Assembly: GCF_000255295.1 (NCBI RefSeq)
Contig: NC_017030.1
Coordinates: forward strand, 992,001 to 1,056,000
DNA: 64,000 nt
Direction of reading: 5' to 3'
Source: Corallococcus coralloides DSM 2259
GTDB lineage: Bacteria; Myxococcota; Myxococcia; Myxococcales; Myxococcaceae
In this document: piece after piece, positions 1 to 7,906 of the stretch
Layout of the letters: each line of letters opens with the position of its first letter
Numbering within the stretch: position 1 is the first letter of the stretch
The notes under the pieces: model-generated
What the model saw: only the letters and a program-made list of their open reading frames with translations
What the model was told of the DNA's origin: nothing
Databases searched by the model: none
Program-made: the position numbers and the translations under genes

Positions 1-1
1 G

Positions 2-481
2 CGGGACAACTACTTCTGCGCGGACGACATGGTGTCGTTCCTGGCGCGGTTGGAGCGGCGGGAGGTGTTGGAGCCGGAGCCCACTGCGCGGTTGCTGAAG
101 TGGATGGAGTTGACGCCTCGGGAGGGCTGCGGCGGTTGGCTGGGAACGCGCCTGCCCGCAAGCGCCCGCGCGTCGCTCCAGCACAAGGGCGGGTGGCTGC
201 CGCCGGGATGCTGTGGGGATGACGCGCGCTACAACGTGCTCAACGAGGTGGGGCTGGTGACGCTGCCGGACGGAGGACGGTACGCCGTGGCCATCCTGGC
301 CTCGCGAGGACCGGACTGGCCGAAGCAGGCGTTCTTCGTGGAGCGCGCGTCGTGCGTCCTGTACCGGCACCTGGCGAAGGACCTGTCGCTGGACTGTGGA
401 GAAGCCCTGGCCCGCGCGGGCGGTCCGGCGCCCATCGTGTTGAAGCCCGGGGAACCCACGCCGAACTACGACTGCGAATGA
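2..481 (+). CDS. Serine hydrolase, class A beta-lactamase-like (3' part only)
   Basis: The reading frame is open from the first bases of the window, so the start and the catalytic Ser-x-x-Lys lie upstream. The visible 159 residues resemble the C-terminal part of the beta-lactamase2 fold: an HKGG segment sits where these enzymes carry the K-[TS]-G triad motif, followed by the strand-like NEVGLVTLPDGGRYAVAIL. Several cysteines (CGG, GCCG, a C-terminal DCE) could form disulfides in an exported protein. An active beta-lactamase cannot be inferred because the SxxK and SDN motifs are not visible and the third residue of the KTG box is glycine. The family call rests on pattern recognition of this tail only. 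Confidence 0.65.
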   Translation, partial: RDNYFCADDMVSFLARLERREVLEPEPTARLLKWMELTPREGCGGWLGTRLPASARASLQHKGGWLPPGCCGDDARYNVLNEVGLVTLPDGGRYAVAILASRGPDWPKQAFFVERASCVLYRHLAKDLSLDCGEALARAGGPAPIVLKPGEPTPNYDCE

Positions 482-530
482 GAAGGTGAGAATTCCATAG
501 GGCCTCCCCGCCGGAGGCGAACCGCGAAAA

Positions 531-746
531 CCTGTCCGACAGTCGGACAGGTTCGGGCAACGGAAACCTGTCGGACAGTCGGACCGGTTGGGACCGCAGC
601 GTGGAAGCCTGTCGGACAGTCGGACCAGTTGGGACCGCAGCGTGGAAACCTGTCGGACAGTCGGACCGGTTGGGACCGCACGGTGGAAACCTGTCGGACA
701 GTCGGACAGGTTCGGGCAACGGAAACCTGTCCGACTGTCGGACAGG
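531..746. repeat. Array of six 21-bp palindromic repeats
   Basis: Six copies of a palindromic 21-mer start at 531, 567, 608, 649, 690 and 726. Copy 1 is CCTGTCCGACAGTCGGACAG plus a final G, with 10-bp arms around one central base; inner copies read CCTGTCGGACAGTCGGACCG plus G. Start-to-start spacing is 36, 41, 41, 41, 36. The outer spacers are an identical 15-mer (TTCGGGCAACGGAAA) and the three inner spacers are nearly identical 20-mers, so the array is itself roughly symmetric. The 452-base gap between the hydrolase and the nitronate monooxygenase contains nothing else convincing. It could be a multi-site operator, a REP/BIME-like element or a set of transcript hairpins. Confidence 0.9.
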
Positions 747-933
747 TTTGGACCGGTCGGGGCGGGAGGGGCCGCCATGCGGAAAGCCCGTCGGCACGGC
801 GTGGGCGGGTACGCCGCGCCTCGTACCTGGCATGGGGCGTGAAAGTAGGACTGATGCCTCCGGAGCGCGCGGCGCTCCCATGTGAAGCCGGGCCGTTAAT
901 GCTGTCCGACGTGAATCACGGGGAGGTGTAGCC

Positions 934-2010
934 ATGATGGATCCGCAGGCGTGGCGCAGGTTCTCGGAGCGGCTCGGGGTGGCGCATTCGATCATCCAGG
1001 CTCCGATGGCGGGCGGCCTGACGCCGCCGGAGCTGGTCGCGGCGGTGTCGGAGGCAGGAGGGCTGGGCTCATTGGGCGCCGCGTACGTACAGCCGGAGGA
1101 CATCGTCCAGCAGGCCCGCGCGGTGCGCTCTCTCACCTCACGGCCCTACGCCATCAACCTCTTCGCGCCACAGCCCGCGGTGGCTCCCGCGGACCCGGGG
1201 CCCACGCTCGCCATCCTCGAGCGCTTCCATGCCGCGTTGGGGCTGCCTCCTCCCGTCATTCCCGCGACCGCGATGCCGGACTTCGCGAAGCAGGTGGAGG
1301 CCGTGCTCGACGTGGCGCCCACGGTGTTCAGCTTCACCTTCGGCATTCCGCCCGCACCGGTGCTGGAGGCGTTCCGGTCGCGCGGCATCCTTGTCGTGGG
1401 CACTGCGACGAACGTGCGCGAGGCCCAGGCGCTGGAGGCCGCGGGCGTGGATGCGATTGTCGCGCAGGGCTCGGAGGCGGGAGGCCACCGGGGCTCCTTC
1501 GGCGGTTCGTTCGAGGCGGGCATGGTGGGCACGATGGCGCTTGTGCCGCAGATGGTGGACGCCGTGCGGGTGCCGGTCATCGCCAGCGGCGGCATCATGG
1601 ATGGACGCGGCATCGCGGCGGCCCGGATGCTGGGAGCCGCGGCCGTGCAGCTGGGCACGGCGTTCCTGCGGTGCCAGGAGTCCAGCGCGGCGGCGGCCCA
1701 CAAGGCGCTGCTGCGCGAGGCCCGGGATGAGTCCTCACGCATCACCCGCGCCTTCTCCGGTCGCCCGGCTCGCGCGATTCCCAACGAGCTGACGACCACG
1801 CTGGAGGAGGCCGGAGCCATCCTTCCGTTCCCGCAGCAGCACGGAGCCACTCGCACGCTGAGGGCCGCGTCGTCGAAGCAGAACGACACGCGCTTCATGG
1901 CCCTGTGGGCGGGACAGGGCATTGGCCTGTCGCGAGAGGGCCCCGCGGCGGACCTGGTGCGCGCCCTGGTGGCGGAGACCGACGCCGCGCTGTCCGCCGT
2001 GCGCGGCTGA
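934..2010 (+). CDS. Nitronate monooxygenase family flavoprotein
   Basis: This 358-residue protein has the FMN-dependent TIM-barrel fold of nitronate monooxygenases (2-nitropropane dioxygenase family), which oxidise alkyl nitronates and protect against propionate 3-nitronate. Visible family features are the N-terminal QAPMAGG phosphate-site segment (about 22-28), the GSEAGGHRG loop with the likely catalytic His185, and the VPVIASGGIMDGRGIAAA FMN-phosphate loop (about 213-230). Length is normal. A GGGGAGGT-like Shine-Dalgarno precedes two successive ATGs (934, 937); the first is used. It lies downstream of the palindrome array and converges with the next gene one base away. Substrate is inferred from family only. 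Confidence 0.88.
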   Translation: MMDPQAWRRFSERLGVAHSIIQAPMAGGLTPPELVAAVSEAGGLGSLGAAYVQPEDIVQQARAVRSLTSRPYAINLFAPQPAVAPADPGPTLAILERFHAALGLPPPVIPATAMPDFAKQVEAVLDVAPTVFSFTFGIPPAPVLEAFRSRGILVVGTATNVREAQALEAAGVDAIVAQGSEAGGHRGSFGGSFEAGMVGTMALVPQMVDAVRVPVIASGGIMDGRGIAAARMLGAAAVQLGTAFLRCQESSAAAAHKALLREARDESSRITRAFSGRPARAIPNELTTTLEEAGAILPFPQQHGATRTLRAASSKQNDTRFMALWAGQGIGLSREGPAADLVRALVAETDAALSAVRG

Positions 2011-2011
2011 T

Positions 2012-3112
2012 TCAGGACGTCGAGGGCGGGCCCATGCTCCGGCCCGCGATGCGCTGGCGCAGCGCCACGAAGTACATGCTGCAGAACGTGGCCACGAGGA
2101 CCGCGACTTCATCCCAGTAGTCCAGCGGGTCCTCGTTCTCGTCCAGCAGCGACAGGCTGAGCAGGCACAGCACCACGTGCACGGCGAACACGGGCAGCGA
2201 CGCCTGTCCCAGCGCCTCCAGCACCTTGGGACGCAGCCATCGGAACAGGCGGGGCGCGAGCCAGCTCGCCAGCAGGGCCACGGCCAGGAAGTTCACGAGC
2301 CTCAGCGGCGCGAGCGACCACTTGTCGAACAGCACCCCCGCGGCGCCCAGGTCCACATCGAGGTGTCGCACGACGAAGAACCCCAGGCTGACGACGGTGG
2401 CGCCCGTGAGGAGCCGGCGGGACACGGGCTCGCGCTGCTCTGGCGCGGTGGCACGGGCCACGCCCATCCACACCCCGAGCACCCAGAGGAACTGCCACGC
2501 GAACAGGTTGAACGCGCCCGACAGGTCGATGCTCAACGGCGGCCACGGCAGCACGGGGATGGCGACGAGCAGATCATACAGGGCGCGCTTGAGGCCCACC
2601 TGCGCCCAGACCCAGATGAGGGCGCTCAGCCCCAGCACCCGGGACCAGCCCTCCTTGCGCGCACCGAGCAGCACGGCGGGGGTGATCAACAGCAGCACGA
2701 CATAGAGCGGAAGGATGTCGAGCAGCGGGGGACAGTAGAGGAGGAACAGGCTGCTCCACAGCGCGGTGAACGGGTCCTGATGGAAGAAGCCAATCAGGTT
2801 GTGGATGGCGGGCCTGCGCGCGGCGACGCCCAGCGTGGCGATGATGGTGAACGCGAAGACGAGCAGGGCGACGTGGTAGCCGTACACCTTGAGGGCGCGG
2901 CTCCAGAGGCTCTTGAACATCGCGGCCGTGCCCGCCTTCTTCGCGTGCACCACGCCCACGAGGAACGCGGAGAGGAACACGAAGCCCTCGGCGGCGGAGA
3001 CGAAGCCGAACGGCTGATTGCCAAGGACACTCAGCCGGGTGGGCAGGTGCGTCAGCGTCATCAGGACGAGCAGCACTCCGCGCAGGCTGTCGAACTCAGG
3101 GCGGCGTTTCAT
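2012..3112 (-). CDS. OpgC-like integral membrane acyltransferase
   Basis: A 366-residue polytopic membrane protein with about ten hydrophobic helices. The N-terminus RRPEFDSLRGVLLVLMTLTH is characteristic of the OpgC group of acyltransferase-3-like proteins, which in proteobacteria succinylate periplasmic glucans. The start at 3112 places this motif right at the N-terminus, with GAAGAGAG as a distant Shine-Dalgarno. A longer start at 3136 would add MGEESLPA and cannot be excluded. The promoter overlaps the 5' region of the divergent toxin gene. The actual substrate in this organism is unknown. Confidence 0.8.
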   Translation of the reverse strand: MKRRPEFDSLRGVLLVLMTLTHLPTRLSVLGNQPFGFVSAAEGFVFLSAFLVGVVHAKKAGTAAMFKSLWSRALKVYGYHVALLVFAFTIIATLGVAARRPAIHNLIGFFHQDPFTALWSSLFLLYCPPLLDILPLYVVLLLITPAVLLGARKEGWSRVLGLSALIWVWAQVGLKRALYDLLVAIPVLPWPPLSIDLSGAFNLFAWQFLWVLGVWMGVARATAPEQREPVSRRLLTGATVVSLGFFVVRHLDVDLGAAGVLFDKWSLAPLRLVNFLAVALLASWLAPRLFRWLRPKVLEALGQASLPVFAVHVVLCLLSLSLLDENEDPLDYWDEVAVLVATFCSMYFVALRQRIAGRSMGPPSTS

Positions 3113-3197
3113 GGCGGGTAGACTCTCTTCACCCATGCCACAGCCCCACGTCCCGGGTAAACCGCCCCGGTCGCTCGGATCCAGTGCCACTGTGCGG

Positions 3198-4526
3198 ATG
3201 ACGCACATGGCCGTCATCGCGTGGATGCTGCTCGTGGGGACCGGCTGTGCGGCGTCCCGAAACGTGCGGCTCGATACGGGCCGAGGACCCACCCGTGTCC
3301 ACACGCCGCAACGGGACCTCCGGCTCGTGGAGCTGGACGAAGACGCCTTCGCGGCCACGGTCGCGGGGCTCGCACGCACCGCGCCTGTCTCCACGCACTC
3401 CATGGAGGCGGCCCGCCAGCTGCTGGCAGCCTCGTTTCCTTCACGCCCCTACGCCCACGTGCGTGGGCACCTGGGGCTCGTCTCCGTGCAGGAGCCTGGG
3501 CGTGGACACCTCCGGCTCGGTGAGGCTCCAGAGGTGGAACTGGCGGCGGCCTATGGCCGATGGTGCAAGCGCAAGGCGCTCACAGCCGATTGTCTCCACC
3601 TGCTGGAGCGCGGGTCCACGCTGGACGAGGACGGCAAGCGCACGCTGGCCTTCTCCCTCGCGTTGGACTCGGTGTGGGACGAGACGGAGGACGCGCTGCG
3701 GGGCATGACGGACCGCGAGGCCGTGCTCTCCATGATCGTCACGACGAGTGCCCTGTATCTGGGCCTGTGGCTGCTGCCGGAGCCGGTGTCCAAGGGCGTC
3801 GCGGCGACGATGACGGCGGTGCTCATCGCCTACCTGGGCATCGACACCGTGTGGAGCCTCATCCACGGATGGATGCGGCTCGCGGATGCAGTGGCGGAGG
3901 CCACGACCTTCGATGAGCTCCGGGACGCGGGAGTGCAGTACGGCGAGGTGATGGGCCAGAACGCCGCGCGGGCCTTCGTGATGCTGGCCACGGCGGCGCT
4001 GGGCAGTACGGCGGAGACGCTGGCCGCGAAGGTGCCCACGCTGCCCGGTTCGGCGCAGGCGTCACTCGTGGGCGTGGCGGAGGGTGGATTCCAACTGGGC
4101 GCGGTCGCGCAGGTGGAGTCCGTCGCCGTGTCCGTGACGGGTGACATCCTGATCACCCTGGCACCGGGAGCGGTGGCGACCGGCGGGCCCGTGGAGGTGC
4201 CGGGGCCGAAGCACCACATCGCTTCCGACAAGTTCAGCACGTCCACCGCGAATGGAGGTCCGTGGACGCCGCGCTATGAAGAAATCTTCGAGCGAGCAGG
4301 CATGTCGCTGAACGATCCGGAGAATCAGGTTCATGTTCCCGGTCATCAGGGACCGCATCCCCGCGAGTATCATGTCAGGGTCTACAATGAGCTCAACCTG
4401 GCGACTTCGAACTGCACGACCCTCGCGCAGTGTCGGGACTCGCTGACGCGGATGTTGCGAAGCCTGGCGAAAGAACTTGTCCGGGAGGGGAGCCCCCTCA
4501 ACAAACTGGTGACCCGTAGGGAATGA
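3198..4526 (+). CDS. SitA-like lipoprotein toxin with AHH nuclease domain
   Basis: This 442-residue protein starts with a short export signal ending in VGTGC (Cys17, an imperfect lipobox). A long family-specific region follows, with a hydrophobic pair near 175-221 (LYLGLWLLPEPVSKG...) that I recognise from SitA-type lipoprotein toxins of myxobacteria, which are passed between kin cells by TraA/B outer-membrane exchange. From about residue 337 the C-terminus reads KHHIASDK ... LNDPENQVHVPGHQGPHPREY, matching the AHH group of HNH/ENDO VII-fold nucleases. Its stop overlaps the next gene's ATG (ATGA), the usual toxin-immunity arrangement. The start is uncertain: an in-frame ATG at 3135 would give a longer leader, and no strong ribosome site was seen. 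Delivery by outer-membrane exchange is inference from family resemblance. Confidence 0.8.
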   Translation: MTHMAVIAWMLLVGTGCAASRNVRLDTGRGPTRVHTPQRDLRLVELDEDAFAATVAGLARTAPVSTHSMEAARQLLAASFPSRPYAHVRGHLGLVSVQEPGRGHLRLGEAPEVELAAAYGRWCKRKALTADCLHLLERGSTLDEDGKRTLAFSLALDSVWDETEDALRGMTDREAVLSMIVTTSALYLGLWLLPEPVSKGVAATMTAVLIAYLGIDTVWSLIHGWMRLADAVAEATTFDELRDAGVQYGEVMGQNAARAFVMLATAALGSTAETLAAKVPTLPGSAQASLVGVAEGGFQLGAVAQVESVAVSVTGDILITLAPGAVATGGPVEVPGPKHHIASDKFSTSTANGGPWTPRYEEIFERAGMSLNDPENQVHVPGHQGPHPREYHVRVYNELNLATSNCTTLAQCRDSLTRMLRSLAKELVREGSPLNKLVTRRE

Positions 4527-5125
4527 GTCCAGGAACGCGAACCGTGCCGCAGCGCTACTTCGACCTCACCGATGACGTGTATCTGGAGGGACGTTGGGAG
4601 CTGGGGCATCCACAGGACACGCAAGGAGTGAAGCTCGTCAATCCATGGCAGTTCCGGACGGGCAAGCCGAGCTCCTGGACTGAGCGGGTGCGCATCCCGG
4701 TCAAGATTCCTGGGACAGCCATGGACTACTCCCACGCGGCGTTCGGCATCCCGGTGGTCACCTCGCGGGTGGCCACCCTCTTCGAACGGCTGGCTCCGAA
4801 CGACGTTCAGCTGTTCCCCGTGGACATCCAGGGACAGCCCGACGACTTCTTCATCCTGAATGCCATCCGTCGCGTGAACTGTATCGATGATGAAGCCTCG
4901 GAAGAGGCGCGTTACTGGACCTCCGAGGACGGGTGGGCGGAGAAGGTCGGAATGTACCGGTCCGTCTGGGGCATGCGCATCGACGCCACACGGCTCGGCA
5001 GCGCGAGGGTCTTCCGGCCGCTGCACTGGGAAGTGGCCCTCGTCATTCCCGAGGACATCAAGCTCGCGCTGGAAGCCATTGGCGCCACGGGTGTGCGGTT
5101 TCAGGACGTGTCCCCGCTCCGCTGA
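4523..5125 (+). CDS. Imm11/DUF1629-type immunity protein
   Basis: A 200-residue soluble protein without signal peptide or membrane segment. Its ATG overlaps the toxin stop codon by four bases, so the two are translationally coupled. The pattern YFDLTDDVYLEGRWELG near the start, the central FERLAPNDVQLFPVDIQGQ and the late YRSVWGMRIDATRLG fit the Imm11 family (PF07791, named after MXAN_0049), common immunity partners of myxobacterial polymorphic toxins. The expected role is to bind and neutralise the AHH nuclease in the cytoplasm of producer and kin. The family call is by eye; partner specificity is inferred from the overlap. Confidence 0.8.
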   Translation: MSPGTRTVPQRYFDLTDDVYLEGRWELGHPQDTQGVKLVNPWQFRTGKPSSWTERVRIPVKIPGTAMDYSHAAFGIPVVTSRVATLFERLAPNDVQLFPVDIQGQPDDFFILNAIRRVNCIDDEASEEARYWTSEDGWAEKVGMYRSVWGMRIDATRLGSARVFRPLHWEVALVIPEDIKLALEAIGATGVRFQDVSPLR

Positions 5126-5489
5126 GTTCCGCGCCTCCGTGCGTCACGGCGTCTGTCCGCCAGGCCGCTTGTTCCCAGGCCCCCGGTTGCAATCAGGGTG
5201 GGCCCGGCTACATTCAGCACTTCACCGCAGCCGCAACCCCCGGGTCCCTCGTCAGATGACGGTTTCGCTCACAGCCTGCCTGCAGCGTGCTCCGCGCCGG
5301 ATTTCCGTGCGCCGGACGCTGCCCGCGCACGGCCGAGCCACCGCCTGGCTTGTCACCCACGCCGCCCGTCTCGCGTAGCTCACGACGGACGGCGTCCGCT
5401 CCACCCCCACTGAACCTTCGCGCCACGCACGCCCACCTTTCCAGGTGTGCGTGTCGTCCCCATCCCCCTTCCCACCGGAGGCAATCGCC
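5126..5489. other. Intergenic region upstream of rnk
   Basis: 364 bases with no credible coding frame. A weak sigma-70-like promoter candidate is TTGCAA at 5187-5192 and TACATT at 5209-5214, 16 bases apart, but it lies about 275 bases from the next start. A good Shine-Dalgarno (CCGGAGG near 5475) precedes rnk. Nothing else was recognised. Confidence 0.4.
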
Positions 5490-5906
5490 ATGACCCACGA
5501 CCACCCCCTCATCGTCACCGACACCGACCTCCAGCGCCTGGAGCGCGTCGTCGAACAGTACGGCAACGCCCGCAACGCCGAGCTCGTGGAGCAGCTGGAG
5601 TCCGAGCTCGCCCGCGCCGTCGTCACGTCCTCCGCCTCCATTCCCCCCGACGTCGTCACCATGAACAGCACCGTCGTCTATGAAGACGGGGAGGCCGGCG
5701 AGACGCGCGAAGTCACGCTCGTCTATCCCAAGGACGCCAACAGCGACGCCGGCCGCATCTCCATCCTCGCCCCCGTGGGCAGCGCCCTCCTGGGCCTGTC
5801 CGTGGGCCAGACCGTGGAGTGGCCCCTCCCCCATGGCCGCACCCGCCGCCTGCGCATCGTCGCCGTGCCCTACCAGCCGGAGGCCGCGGGCCACTTCCAC
5901 CTGTAG
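5490..5906 (+). CDS. rnk: Nucleoside diphosphate kinase regulator Rnk (GreA/GreB-like C-terminal domain)
   Basis: A 138-residue protein, about the length of E. coli Rnk (136). It combines a short N-terminal helical segment (LQRLERVVEQYGNARNAELV) with the FKBP-like GreA/GreB C-terminal domain: VTMNSTVVYEDGEAGE, then REVTLVYPKDANSDAGRISI, APVGSALLGLSVGQ and VEWPLPHGRTRRLRIV. Rnk binds RNA polymerase and interacts with the Gre site; the name comes from an effect on nucleoside diphosphate kinase levels. The start is chosen because ATG at 5490 follows ACCGGAGGCAATCGCC. A perfect 15-bp stem follows the stop. Confidence 0.88.
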   Translation: MTHDHPLIVTDTDLQRLERVVEQYGNARNAELVEQLESELARAVVTSSASIPPDVVTMNSTVVYEDGEAGETREVTLVYPKDANSDAGRISILAPVGSALLGLSVGQTVEWPLPHGRTRRLRIVAVPYQPEAAGHFHL

Positions 5907-5920
5907 GCCCCGCGTCCTCC

Positions 5921-5966
5921 CATGACGCGTCAGCGCCGTGTCCGCGTTCCTCGCTGACGCGTCATG
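5921..5966. terminator. 15-bp perfect hairpin downstream of rnk
   Basis: Arms 5921-5935 (CATGACGCGTCAGCG) and 5952-5966 are exact reverse complements with a 16-base loop. There is no T-run, so factor-independent termination is uncertain. Each arm contains TGACGCGTCA, itself palindromic and close to the arms of the hairpins at 14985-15028 and 15490-15536. Confidence 0.55.
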
Positions 5967-6124
5967 CCCGCCCGGGGAATGCCGGCCCCGCCGCATCCCC
6001 GCGCGATTGCTGGAAGTTGTTTTCCGGACACCTCCTGGCCCCTGGCGTGCAATCACCTGCGTACCCCTCGCCTGGCGAAGGGACGCGGGCCCTCTCACGC
6101 CCGCGTGTGCATGTGGAGGAACGC

Positions 6125-7894
<1,770 letters not shown>

Positions 7895-7906
7895 GGCAGA
7901 CCGTTC

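Noticed and set aside
531..746. CRISPR array
   Set aside because: Repeats are palindromic and only 21 bp, spacers of 15 or 20 bases are nearly identical to one another, and no cas genes are nearby.
3018..3197. Longer N-terminus for the AHH toxin
   Set aside because: The extra 60 residues are Arg/Ser/Pro-rich, overlap the divergent gene's 5' end, and place the export signal deep inside the protein.
5819..6124. Extended N-terminus of the OmpA-family protein
   Set aside because: The region overlaps rnk and its terminator hairpin; TTG 6125 with a perfectly spaced GGAGGA starts right at the signal peptide.
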